From the NCBI GenBank assembly GCA_035506155.1, contig DATJPX010000160.1, positions 1-64,000 of the forward strand: DNA of 64,000 bases, read 5' to 3'. The translations under genes were made by a program, and so were the position numbers. Positions 16,986 to 25,781 of this stretch are shown piece by piece. The stretch's first letter is position 1. Every line of letters begins with the position of its first letter. The notes under the pieces were generated by a model. That model was not told the origin of the DNA. It did no database searches and was given only the letters and a program-made list of their open reading frames with translations. The DNA comes from UBA877 sp035506155 (GTDB taxonomy: Bacteria > Chloroflexota > Anaerolineae > Anaerolineales > Villigracilaceae).

Positions 16986-18962
16986 TCATTTTTCCCATTC
17001 GACCGTCGCCCAGTGGACTGGATGGTCGCTGGCGGATGCCGGCGGCGGCAGATAGGTCGGGTTGTGAATGGTCAGATCGGGGGACACAAAAATGTGGTCG
17101 ATCCTGCCAGACATATCCGTCCCGTCCGGGCCGATCTTCGTCGGGTAGACGGTCAGCCAGGCTTCGTCATAGACGGCTGCAACCAGTTGGTAAGCCGCTT
17201 CGGTATCCCGCAAATTGAAGTCACCCAGGATGATGACATTCTTCACGCCCTCCGTGCGGTCCACCAGGCTGCGGGCGAAGGCCAGTTTGGCCGTATCCGA
17301 GCCGTCCGGATGGACATCATGGATGGAGAAGGTCTGCCCCCCTACCTCGATCTCGGCCTCGGCGGTGCCGATCTCGTCCCTGTCGCTGAAGGTAAAAACC
17401 GACCGGCTGTTCCGCAGCGGATAGCGTGACAGGATGGCCGTCCCAAATGTTCCGGTCACCGTCGCCGGACCGTAGTAGGAATAATAGCCTAGCTTCCCGG
17501 CAAAATAGCGAACGTAGTCGTCGTTGTTGAGGGAGAGGCGGGCCGTATCCGATTCCTGCAAGGCGACCAGGTCGGGTGAGGCCTGGCGGATCACGGCCAA
17601 CTGACGGTCGTAGGAGCGCTCACCGGCCGCATCGTTGCCCGCCTGGATGTTGTAGGTCAGGACCAGCAAGGAGGTCTTGTCCGGGTTCCCGGGACGCGGC
17701 CGGTCCGTCAGCAAGGCAGCCACGGCAGTGACCAGGAATACCGCAGCAAGGGGAACCGTCCAGCCGAGCAGGGCCATTCCTCTCAATCCTACGCTCACAT
17801 CTTCCCCTTCGGATTTCCTGCCGGTCGCCAACCAGGTAAGCAACCCGGCGGCGAGCAGGAAGGGCAGCCAGAACAGGTTGCGGAAGGGCGTGCTGACCGG
17901 GGCGATATAGCCCCACACATTGGTGAAGACGTTGATGAACACCAGCACCACCAGGGCCAGGCTCCCCAGAAGCATCCCAGGGACGAGCTCCCGGGGCGTC
18001 GGGCGGGCCTGGGCGATCCGTCCGAAGAACAGGCGGAAGTCCACGAAGAGGGCCGGGAAGAGCAGGAGCATCAGGACCAGCGGGATCTGCTGGAACCAGG
18101 CCGGCGTTCCAACGATCACGGCCGGGGAGGCCGGCGTTGGCGGGAAGGAGGCGCGGTGGGCCAGGATCGTCCCAACCAGGCTCAGGGTGAAGAGCCCATT
18201 CCAGAGAGCCAGCCCGCGGCGCGACAGGCGGCCCACTACCCCCGGCCGGCCCAGGGCCAGGACGGCCCAGCCGGCGGAGAGCAGGCTGACCGCGCCCACG
18301 ATCGGCGCGTAACCGGCCTCCGTCCAGCGGGCGATCACCGCCGGGGCCGAGAAGGCAAAGTAGACCAGGGTCAGGACCAGGAAGATCCCAAGAACCGGCA
18401 GGGTGACGGCCGGTCGGCCTGGCCGGGGCGAATCATCAGGCGTCCAATTCAACTGCGTCAGCGTCCAGGCAAAGACCAGGCCCAGCCCCCAGCCGATCCA
18501 GGCCCCGGAAGGCGTGAGGGAGGCATCCAGGCTGTAGTCCAGCGTGCGCAGCAGCACGGACAGCCCCACCGCCGCCGCCAACCCGACGGAGGCGGGGAGG
18601 CCAGTGTGCGGCCCGGCGCTCCCCTTCGCCCGGGCCGTAGCCAGGAAGGGGAAGAGCAGCAGCGCCGCCCCGGTTCCGATCCCGGAGGCGAGCAGGCGGC
18701 CGAAGGTGGGGAGGGACGGCGTCAGGCCCCGGGCGAGGAACAGGGCGGCAAACAATAGCCAGGCCGTCCAGGCCGGAAATTTTCGCCGGAAGGGCATCAG
18801 CAGGGCAGGCGCGAAGAACAACAACACCCCCAGGGCTTTGGCATCCAGGCTTGTGTTCATCAGGTCCAGGATGTAAATGGACTCGAGCAGGCTGCCAGCC
18901 AATTGTATGAAAAACAGGAAGAAGAGCGCAAAAGCCAACACGAGCGGAAGTATTCTTTTCAT
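16986..18962 (-). CDS. Polytopic membrane protein with EEP-type phosphatase/nuclease domain
   Basis: A 658-residue protein. The first ~415 residues are a run of about a dozen hydrophobic segments. The C-terminal ~230 residues form an endonuclease/exonuclease/phosphatase domain: LTYNIQAGN, the metal-binding glutamate in VALQESDT, VHPDGSD, the GDFN motif in IILGDFNLRDTE, DHIFVSPDL and the terminal SDHPVHWATV. The catalytic residues look intact. The domain probably faces the cell exterior; possible substrates are phospholipid head groups, phosphodiesters or DNA. No neighbour fixes its role. Confidence 0.75.
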   Translation of the reverse strand: MKRILPLVLAFALFFLFFIQLAGSLLESIYILDLMNTSLDAKALGVLLFFAPALLMPFRRKFPAWTAWLLFAALFLARGLTPSLPTFGRLLASGIGTGAALLLFPFLATARAKGSAGPHTGLPASVGLAAAVGLSVLLRTLDYSLDASLTPSGAWIGWGLGLVFAWTLTQLNWTPDDSPRPGRPAVTLPVLGIFLVLTLVYFAFSAPAVIARWTEAGYAPIVGAVSLLSAGWAVLALGRPGVVGRLSRRGLALWNGLFTLSLVGTILAHRASFPPTPASPAVIVGTPAWFQQIPLVLMLLLFPALFVDFRLFFGRIAQARPTPRELVPGMLLGSLALVVLVFINVFTNVWGYIAPVSTPFRNLFWLPFLLAAGLLTWLATGRKSEGEDVSVGLRGMALLGWTVPLAAVFLVTAVAALLTDRPRPGNPDKTSLLVLTYNIQAGNDAAGERSYDRQLAVIRQASPDLVALQESDTARLSLNNDDYVRYFAGKLGYYSYYGPATVTGTFGTAILSRYPLRNSRSVFTFSDRDEIGTAEAEIEVGGQTFSIHDVHPDGSDTAKLAFARSLVDRTEGVKNVIILGDFNLRDTEAAYQLVAAVYDEAWLTVYPTKIGPDGTDMSGRIDHIFVSPDLTIHNPTYLPPPASASDHPVHWATVEWEK

Positions 18963-19131
18963 CGAAATCCTCCGGAAGTAGAGTACGGGATCATTCGATA
19001 GAACACTTCCGATGCAAGGAAGTGACTCCCCAGGGCAGCTCCCCGGAAAATTTAGCCGACTTCCTCTGTCTTTTCAGTTTTGGCTCCCGGCATCTTGGAG
19101 GTATTCGATCAGCCGCGGCGAGGCAGGGAAA

Positions 19132-21075
19132 TCACTTGTCCTGGAATAATCCCGCTTCGTCGAAGAAGGCCCAGCTTCCACCGGCGGAGGAAACCTTCAG
19201 CCCGACCGTGCACTGCCCGTTGGTCACGGAGATATTCGGGATGGCCGGGTTTTGCCAGGCCTGCCAGCCGGTGTCGACGATGTCGGCCGTCAGGGGATCC
19301 CCGCCGCAGTCGATGGCGAACACTTGCAGGGTCTTCTCGCCTCCCCCGCCCTGGATCCAGGCGCTGAAGGTGTACGTGCCGTTCGGCAAGCCGGTGACCG
19401 TCTGGGAAACCGTGAACTCGAACGGGCCATCCTGCCAGTAATGCAGGTCGTAGGCGCCCTGGTGAATGTTGGCGGTTTCGTTGCTGATGTCGACGGCATT
19501 CGTGCTGCCGGCGACGACCCAGCCGGTCAGGTCGCCGCTTTCGAAGCCGGGATTATTGAGGTAGTTCTTCTGACCTCCCACGGTAATGGCAGCGCTTGCC
19601 TTCAAATCCGTCCCAGCAACCGCGCCGGCAACGGCGAAGCTTCCTTCGACGTTAAGCTTCGAGGGGTCGACTGCGTCCCACGTCACCACAACCTTGTTAA
19701 TTGAATCATCGCTGTAGAGGGCCGAGACGGTCGCCGGAAGCTTGAGAACGTCTCCCGGAGCCAGCTTGATCTCGACCGGATAGATTTCGGTGATGGTCGC
19801 TTGGAGGGAAGTCCGGCCAGCCTTCGGCCTGACGAGATTGAACACGTCGATGGACGGGAGCGCATTCCCTTTGAAATCGAACAGGGCCTGGTTATCCCAG
19901 GCATCCCCCTCCCCGGCCTTCCATCCGGCGCCTTCGACCGGGATCCAATCGGGCTCCCAATAGAATATCCCCAGGCCCAGGCCGTCCGGCACCTTGGCGA
20001 CGGCTGCCATGACGTCCCGCATCGCGGTGGCCTGGCCTTGCATCGTGGCCTTGTAACCGCCCGTAAATTGTTCGCTTTCGCCGAAGAGGTTCGCAAGCCC
20101 ATCCCCGTTATCCAACGTATAGGCGTAAGCTGTTTCGGCAATGACGACGTCCTTGTGGTATCTCTGACTGACGTCATTCATATTATTCTTTAGCTGGTTC
20201 AACGACCCGTGCCAGTAGCTGTAGTAGGAAAGCCCGATGACGTCGAAATCCACATTGCGGGCGGTCAGCTCATCGAAAACCGTGCGGTAGAGTTTGTTAT
20301 CCCCGCCATTGGCCAAGTGGATCATGATCCTGACCCGCTTCTTCGGGTTGGCATTATTCGGATCGTTATCCCGGACGGCTTTCGCGGCCTGCTGCAGCAG
20401 GGCCGCCAGACCGTCGTAGCCGCCGATCTGGGCGGAGCCCTGTTTCGAGGTCGCGCCGGCCGGCCAGAGCATCCCGCCATTGATCTCGTTCCCGAGCTGG
20501 ACCATGTCGGGCATCGCGCCGGCCTTGGCCAGTCTTCGGATCACATCCGCCGTATAGGCGTAAACAGCCTGGTCGAGTTCTTCAGGAGTGAGTCCCACCC
20601 AGGCCTTCGGCATGGTCTGGGTGGAGGGGTCGGCCCACCAATCGCTGTAATGGAAATCGATCAGCACCTTAAATCCGAGCGCCTTGGCCCGTTTCGCCAG
20701 GCCGATGGTCGTCGCCAGGTCGTTATTTCCCCCGCCCAGGCCCTGTCCGTTTGCATCCGTCGGGTCGTTCCAGATCCGCAGGCGGATCCAGTTGACGCCG
20801 TGATTTTTGAGGATCTTCAAGGCATCCTGCTGGACCCCATTGTCATAATATTTTCCGCCGTTCGCCTCGATCTGGTGGAGCATCGAGACGTCCGCGCCCA
20901 TGATGAAATCCGGGCTGAGGCCGTCGATGGGATTGACCTGGACGCCCGGGGCGGGCGGCGCGGACGGTTTTTTCGCCGAAAGGAGCAGCCCGGCCGCCAG
21001 GAGTACAATCAGGGCGAGGATCGCGACCAGCCCGAACCGAACAGCCGGCAAGCCGTACCATTTTCTGTTCTTCAT
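19132..21075 (-). CDS. Extracellular GH53 endo-beta-1,4-galactanase with CBM61-like module
   Basis: A 647-residue enzyme that cleaves beta-1,4-galactan. An N-terminal hydrophobic anchor or signal (residues about 13-33) is followed by a GH53 barrel with acid/base E197 (VQLGNEING) and nucleophile E314 (VVIAETAYAYT), substrate-site motifs IRLRIWNDP and IDFHYSDWWADP, then an Ig-like bacterial domain (about 425-500) and a carbohydrate-binding module (about 505-645; NNPGFESGDLTGW) like CBM61, which binds galactan. It lies at the end of the minus-strand galactan operon. Without a clear cleavage site it may remain tethered to the membrane. Confidence 0.9.
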   Translation of the reverse strand: MKNRKWYGLPAVRFGLVAILALIVLLAAGLLLSAKKPSAPPAPGVQVNPIDGLSPDFIMGADVSMLHQIEANGGKYYDNGVQQDALKILKNHGVNWIRLRIWNDPTDANGQGLGGGNNDLATTIGLAKRAKALGFKVLIDFHYSDWWADPSTQTMPKAWVGLTPEELDQAVYAYTADVIRRLAKAGAMPDMVQLGNEINGGMLWPAGATSKQGSAQIGGYDGLAALLQQAAKAVRDNDPNNANPKKRVRIMIHLANGGDNKLYRTVFDELTARNVDFDVIGLSYYSYWHGSLNQLKNNMNDVSQRYHKDVVIAETAYAYTLDNGDGLANLFGESEQFTGGYKATMQGQATAMRDVMAAVAKVPDGLGLGIFYWEPDWIPVEGAGWKAGEGDAWDNQALFDFKGNALPSIDVFNLVRPKAGRTSLQATITEIYPVEIKLAPGDVLKLPATVSALYSDDSINKVVVTWDAVDPSKLNVEGSFAVAGAVAGTDLKASAAITVGGQKNYLNNPGFESGDLTGWVVAGSTNAVDISNETANIHQGAYDLHYWQDGPFEFTVSQTVTGLPNGTYTFSAWIQGGGGEKTLQVFAIDCGGDPLTADIVDTGWQAWQNPAIPNISVTNGQCTVGLKVSSAGGSWAFFDEAGLFQDK

Positions 21076-21198
21076 ATGCCTTCAGCCTTTCTCCCAAACC
21101 AGTTGGTTCATGGGATTGGGGAATCAAAAAGCGCCGATGATCGAATAAGTCCTTGAGGAGTCAGCTATCTGGGGGAAAATTCCAGCCGGCGGATTGGG

Positions 21199-21408
21199 CT
21201 AGAAGTCGGTAATGCGGGAGGTCCGGTCCTTGTACTTGTCGCGGAACTCGGCGTTCAGGCGCAGGACCTCCTGCTCGTCGCCGACGAACGAACAACGCAG
21301 GCAGTAATATTCGTCCTTGTCGCGGTCATAGAGCATATCCATATCGATCTCGCGCATCAGGCAGCGCGGGCAGCGGTAATTCAGGCGGCCTTTTCGACCT
21401 TGAGCCAT
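21199..21408 (-). CDS. Small zinc-ribbon protein (69 aa)
   Basis: This short gene overlaps the end of the preceding 610-residue gene by 28 bp; its ATG (21408) has AAAGGAG upstream. The protein contains two CxxC pairs, YRCPRC and YYCLRC, about 20 residues apart, the layout of a rubredoxin/zinc-ribbon knuckle, and ends DRTSRITDF. It may bind metal and assist the adjacent protein. A longer upstream start in the same frame is merely the antisense-free extension into the neighbour and has no ribosome site. Confidence 0.65.
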   Translation of the reverse strand: MAQGRKGRLNYRCPRCLMREIDMDMLYDRDKDEYYCLRCSFVGDEQEVLRLNAEFRDKYKDRTSRITDF

Positions 21409-23213
21409 GTGTGCAACTCTCCTTTGCCGCGAATGGTCTTCTTGATGCCGATGGTGTACATGGGCGAAAAGGCGAACCCCTCCCGGAAGTATCCGGCCGC
21501 CCGGCCGGAATCCGCCCGCATCGCCAGGCGGGTCTCCACCTGGGGGACGAGCGCTTCGACCCGGCGGACGTCCTCCACCTGGTCCTCCCGGCACTGGTAG
21601 GCGTACTCGATCGACTTCGTATCCGCCGCGCCTTCCAGGGTAAGGCGGACGCCGGTCAGGTCCTCGGGGTATTCGGTCGTGCCGTAGCAGCCGGTCAGGT
21701 ACTCGTCGATCGACACTTCCGCCTTCGGGTCGGTCGTCCCGACGATCCGGCGGACGATCTCGATCTCGCCGCTGCCTTCCCGGATGCGGAAGATCGACTG
21801 GACCCGGATGGTCGTGCCGTCGAACTCGATCTCGACCGGATCGACCGTCACGATGCGCACATCCCCCTCCTCGGACCAGGAGGCATGCGAGCGGCAGGCG
21901 CACAGGTCCACTTCCTCGCCTTTGTAGCCGAATTTGCAGCTCTTGACGGCTCCCTCCCCAGCGTAATGGGTGAAATACCCGGCCCTATAGAGGGACTGGA
22001 CCAGGAAGGGATAGGAGGCATCCTGTAAATTCTTCGTGCCCACGCCCACCGGCCGTTCCAGCTTGGCGGCGTACGGGCGCAGGTCGATCATGGCGCCGCC
22101 CTGGTTCATGTCCAGGCAGAAGCGCATCCAGGGATCGGCGTACCAGAAATGCTGACGCTTCGAGCCGTACAGAATGTCCTTCCAGAGGAAGCATTCAGGC
22201 CTGGCATATGGACGGCCGGCGCGGTAGATGTCGGCGAATTCACTCATGGTGACGTCCTTCGCCTTGCCTTCCTTCTTCAGGGTCCCGTAGTATTCCATGC
22301 CGGCCTGGTAGCTGTGCAGCAGGGTTTCGTAATCCGCTTCCCAGCGGCCGTTCTTGCTCATCCAGCCCGGGCCGACGTACATCATGTTATAGGAGTAACC
22401 CCGGTTGTATTTTGCCATCGCCCGGTATTGGTCGACCAGGTTGTAGAAATAGGGGATCTCGTGATCTTCGTAGACCATGCCGCGCAGGATGTTCTGCGGG
22501 TGGGTGCCATAATACGAACCTGGACCGTCGAAGACGGCCATCAAGTCTCGGGAAATATGCGGAATGGCCACGATGCCGATATCGTCCGCCTCGTCCGAGG
22601 CCGGGCAGTGGATGTTCCGCTTGGATGGGATCCAGGGGTTCCAGGGTCCGCCGTCGAAAATGGTGTACCAGGAATTGTTGGCGTTCCAGTAAGCCTTGGG
22701 TCCCTCCTCCCAGCAGGTCGCCACGGCGGCTTTGACCATGGGATATTTTTCTTTTATGTAGCCAACCAACTCGGCATCCATGTAATACGAGCCCGTGGAA
22801 GCCGGGTAAAAGCCGAAGACCTCCTTGAACTTCCCGAAGACCGCGTCGACGATCCTGCGCTTGTCCTCCATCGAGAACAACCAAATCGCCAGCTCGCGCG
22901 ACTTGAACTGCTGGCGGAATTCCTGGCATTGCAAGCCAAGGAAGGTCGAGCTGATCTCATCCTGGTAGCGCTCGTGATCTTCCCTGGCGATCGAAACCGC
23001 CTCGGCGTTGAACAGGCTGGCATACGTCATCTGGATCGTGGTCCGCAGGCCATTGGCGTGGGCAATCCGCTGTTGGGTGCGGAAGATATCGAGGGACTCC
23101 TGCAGGACCCGCCTGCGGGTGAGGTCTTCCTTTTTCCCGTGCTCGGCTTCCTTCTGGATGTATTCCGGCACCATTTCCGGACGGTGGATGATGTTCAGAT
23201 AGAATGCTTCCAT
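21381..23213 (-). CDS. Uncharacterised 610-residue protein of the galactan locus
   Basis: I cannot name a characterised family. The N-terminal ~400 residues have features of a polysaccharide-deacetylase or GH57-like barrel (NGLRTTIQMTYASLF, VFGFYPASTGSYYMDAELVGYI, AAVATCWEEGPKAYW, GSYYGTHPQN), and the last ~200 form a beta-rich domain (VTVDPVEIEFDGTTIRVQSIF). It resembles, from memory only, DUF3863/DUF3864-type proteins of gut and soil glycan loci. No signal peptide is present, so it probably acts in the cytoplasm. It lies between the degenerate receiver and the zinc ribbon in the galactan operon, so a role in processing imported oligosaccharides is likely but unproven. Confidence 0.6.
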   Translation of the reverse strand: MEAFYLNIIHRPEMVPEYIQKEAEHGKKEDLTRRRVLQESLDIFRTQQRIAHANGLRTTIQMTYASLFNAEAVSIAREDHERYQDEISSTFLGLQCQEFRQQFKSRELAIWLFSMEDKRRIVDAVFGKFKEVFGFYPASTGSYYMDAELVGYIKEKYPMVKAAVATCWEEGPKAYWNANNSWYTIFDGGPWNPWIPSKRNIHCPASDEADDIGIVAIPHISRDLMAVFDGPGSYYGTHPQNILRGMVYEDHEIPYFYNLVDQYRAMAKYNRGYSYNMMYVGPGWMSKNGRWEADYETLLHSYQAGMEYYGTLKKEGKAKDVTMSEFADIYRAGRPYARPECFLWKDILYGSKRQHFWYADPWMRFCLDMNQGGAMIDLRPYAAKLERPVGVGTKNLQDASYPFLVQSLYRAGYFTHYAGEGAVKSCKFGYKGEEVDLCACRSHASWSEEGDVRIVTVDPVEIEFDGTTIRVQSIFRIREGSGEIEIVRRIVGTTDPKAEVSIDEYLTGCYGTTEYPEDLTGVRLTLEGAADTKSIEYAYQCREDQVEDVRRVEALVPQVETRLAMRADSGRAAGYFREGFAFSPMYTIGIKKTIRGKGELHTWLKVEKAA

Positions 23214-23264
23214 GGCGATTTTCTGGGGTGAAAGTCGGGTATCGGTAATATGTATTGGCCAGGA

Positions 23265-23624
23265 TTATTTCTTGGGAGGTCGGGCCGCCAAGGCAGAATG
23301 GAATCCGTCGTACGTCAGCGGATGGATCAAACAATCATCCGCCCCGAGCTCCCGGCCGCGGGCCTCTTCGCCGATCGAGGTGCAGACCAGCACGGGGATG
23401 TCGCTGCCAGTCAACCCCGCCACCAACGTCTGGGAAGCCTCCAGGCTTTCCACCGAAGTGAAAATCAGCGCGGCGGGCTTGAGGGCGTTGACCTCGCCGG
23501 CCTGCGGGATGCCTGCCAGGCTGGCAAGCTCGTACCCGCTGCGGGCGGCGTAGCGTCCGATCAGGTAGGCCAGGGCCGGGTCGTTGCCGACCATCAGGAT
23601 CTTCAACTGGGCGGATGATTTCAA
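23265..23624 (-). CDS. Degenerate (pseudo-)receiver domain protein
   Basis: A 119-residue stand-alone protein with the length and alternating beta/alpha pattern of CheY-like receivers (LKILMVGNDPALAYLI, then PAALIFTSVES, IPVLVCTS, GADDCLIHP). The phosphoacceptor aspartate is missing: the strand-3 end is T56/S57. The conserved lysine is H101, and only one of the acidic pair remains (D15). It therefore cannot be phosphorylated in the normal way. Position: 15 bp after the sugar permease gene and before the uncharacterised 610-residue gene, within the galactan operon. Confidence 0.7.
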   Translation of the reverse strand: MKSSAQLKILMVGNDPALAYLIGRYAARSGYELASLAGIPQAGEVNALKPAALIFTSVESLEASQTLVAGLTGSDIPVLVCTSIGEEARGRELGADDCLIHPLTYDGFHSALAARPPKK

Positions 23625-23639
23625 GAAGAGCCTCCTCGC

Positions 23640-24530
23640 TCAGCCCCGGATGCTTCCCAGGCTGAGGCCTGCCTGCCAGTATCGCTGCAGGAACAGGAAT
23701 ACGATCATGAGCGGCAGGATCGCCACCACCGAACCCGTGATGACCAGGATATACAGGACCTGGGCATTCCCCGGCAGGGAGGCCAGTCCGTTCCAGTAGG
23801 CCAGGCCCACCGTGACCGGATACAGGTTCATCTTGCTCAAGACGAGCAGGGGCAGGAAATAGTTGTTCCAGGCCCCGACGAAGGCGAACAGGAAGACGGT
23901 CACGAAACCGGGCGCGATCAGCCGGAAGACGATGGTGGCGAAGATGCGCAGCTCGCCTGCGCCGTCCACCCGGGCAGCGTCGATCAGGTCCTGGGAGACG
24001 GCCTGCTCAGTGTAGATGCGCATCAGGTAGACGCCAAACGGGTTGACCAGCGCTGGCAGGATGACGGCCAGGAGCGAGTTCGACAGGCCAGTCTTGCTTT
24101 CCAGCAGGTAGAGCGGGACGGCGAAGGCCGTCCCGGGGACGAAGACGGAGGCCAGTACGATCCCGAACAGCAGGTTACGGCCTTTGAAGTGGTACTGGGC
24201 GAAGGCATATCCCGCCAGGGCGGATATGATCGAGGAGCCCAGGGCCGCATTGATGGCATAGACGGCCGTATTGCGCATCCACAGGCCGAAGGCGCCGCCG
24301 TCGCGGGCAAACAAGTCCTTCAGGTTCTGGATGACGTTGATGTGTTTATCGAACCACAGTCCAAAGGAGGCGAACAACCCGGCGTTCGTCTTGGTGCTGG
24401 CGATGAACAGCCAGATCAGCGGGATCAGGAAATAGGCCAGGAACACGCCCATCAGGGTGTACCCGAACACACTGCCGGGGCGCCGGATCGGCCGGGCTTT
24501 TCGGACCGGGGCGAGGGTTTGAGCGGTCAT
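23640..24530 (-). CDS. Sugar ABC importer permease, MalG type
   Basis: A 296-residue inner permease with six transmembrane segments and an EAA loop, YTEQAVSQDLIDAARVDGAGELRIFATIVFRLIAPG (the EAA-type sequence is here DLIDAARVDGA). It pairs with the MalF-type gene, whose stop it overlaps by four bases. By context it imports galacto-oligosaccharides. No importer ATPase is encoded in the window, so a shared MsmX-type ATPase elsewhere is likely. Confidence 0.9.
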   Translation of the reverse strand: MTAQTLAPVRKARPIRRPGSVFGYTLMGVFLAYFLIPLIWLFIASTKTNAGLFASFGLWFDKHINVIQNLKDLFARDGGAFGLWMRNTAVYAINAALGSSIISALAGYAFAQYHFKGRNLLFGIVLASVFVPGTAFAVPLYLLESKTGLSNSLLAVILPALVNPFGVYLMRIYTEQAVSQDLIDAARVDGAGELRIFATIVFRLIAPGFVTVFLFAFVGAWNNYFLPLLVLSKMNLYPVTVGLAYWNGLASLPGNAQVLYILVITGSVVAILPLMIVFLFLQRYWQAGLSLGSIRG

Positions 24531-25471
24531 TGGTTAGCCTCCCGGCGGAAGATGACGAACAGGACCAGCGAGGAGACGACGGCCGTGACGAGGGCCAGAG
24601 TAAAGGAAATCGCTGCCGAATAGTCGAACTGTTTGTTGGCGAATGCCAGCTGGTAGACGTACAGGTTGGGGGTGAAATGGCTGTTCATCGCCGTCGGGGC
24701 GACCGCGTTCAACACGTTCGGCTCGTTGAACAGTTGGAGCGTGCCGATGATCGAGAAGATGAAAGTCAGGAGGATTGCCGGCATGACCAGCGGGATGCGG
24801 ATGTTCCAGGCGATCTGCCATTCGTTGGCGCCGTCCACCTTGGCGGCCTCGTAGAGCTCGGTCGGGATCGCCTTCATGGCCGCATATATGATCAGCATGT
24901 TGTAGCCGGTATACTGCCAGACCGAAATGTTGGCGATGGAGGGAATGATGCCCTTGGATGTCAGGAAGATGGGCGGCTGCAAATGAAGCAGGTTCGCCAG
25001 CTGGGCGATCGGCCCGAAGCTCTGCCCGTAGAAATATCCCCAGATCAAAGCCGCCACCACGTTGGGGACGGCGAAGGGCAGGAAATAGCCCAGACGGAAA
25101 ATCGTCACCCGCCGGATGACGCCGCTATCGATCAACGTCGCGAAGAGCAGCGCCAGCCCGAGCATGATCGGGATCTGCATGGCGCCGAAAACCAGGACGT
25201 TGCGGACCCCCTCCCAGAAGTTCGTATCCTGGAAAGCCTTGATGTAATTGGAAAGCCCGACGAAGGTGATCCCGCCGATCAGTTTCTTCCGGTACAGGCT
25301 CAGGTTGAAAGCATAGATCAATGGATAGACCAGGAATACCAGGAAGCCCGCTAGGAATGGGGACAGGAAGAGGTAAGGCGTGGCCTTCCGGCCCAGGCGA
25401 CTCCAGAAGTAGTGTTCCCGGGGGGGCCGGTTTTTGGACGCTCTCGGTACAGCCATTCCGGTTATGGACAT
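24527..25471 (-). CDS. Sugar ABC importer permease, MalF type
   Basis: A 314-residue permease with six transmembrane segments and an EAA loop, IPTELYEAAKVDGANEWQIAWNIRIPLVMP. AAGGAGAGAG precedes the ATG. It lies between the binding protein gene (310 bp upstream, past an intercistronic hairpin) and the MalG-type gene, which overlaps its stop codon. Confidence 0.9.
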   Translation of the reverse strand: MSITGMAVPRASKNRPPREHYFWSRLGRKATPYLFLSPFLAGFLVFLVYPLIYAFNLSLYRKKLIGGITFVGLSNYIKAFQDTNFWEGVRNVLVFGAMQIPIMLGLALLFATLIDSGVIRRVTIFRLGYFLPFAVPNVVAALIWGYFYGQSFGPIAQLANLLHLQPPIFLTSKGIIPSIANISVWQYTGYNMLIIYAAMKAIPTELYEAAKVDGANEWQIAWNIRIPLVMPAILLTFIFSIIGTLQLFNEPNVLNAVAPTAMNSHFTPNLYVYQLAFANKQFDYSAAISFTLALVTAVVSSLVLFVIFRREANQ

Positions 25472-25781
25472 ACTCTCTCCTTACTGAAGGTTTCGGTCAA
25501 ACATCCAAGGATTCGATCGCCTGCCGCCAAGGCACCAGGGCACGAAAAAAAATCGGAACTCGCTTTTCGGGGCGTCTTCGCGCCTTCGTGTCTTTGGGGT
25601 AGGAATCTCTTCGTCGATATGCTTTCCATGAATGACTGCGCCGATTCTTTTTGGATGAGAGTACCGGGGCAACTTTTACCTGCTGCCCCGGTACTCTATT
25701 CCTCGTTCGTCGTGCGGTCCAAGGATCGAGTCCGTTCTTGCACTCACCGCACGGGCATTGAACCGGGAAGCGGAAATCCGC
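25472..25781. other. Intercistronic region with hairpin
   Basis: 310 bp between the binding protein gene and the permease genes. It contains no ORF with a start and ribosome site. A perfect 14-bp stem (25658-25671 with 25684-25697) around a 12-base loop follows the binding protein gene on the minus strand but has no T-tract behind it, so it is more likely an mRNA-stabilising or attenuating stem than a full terminator. Confidence 0.6.
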
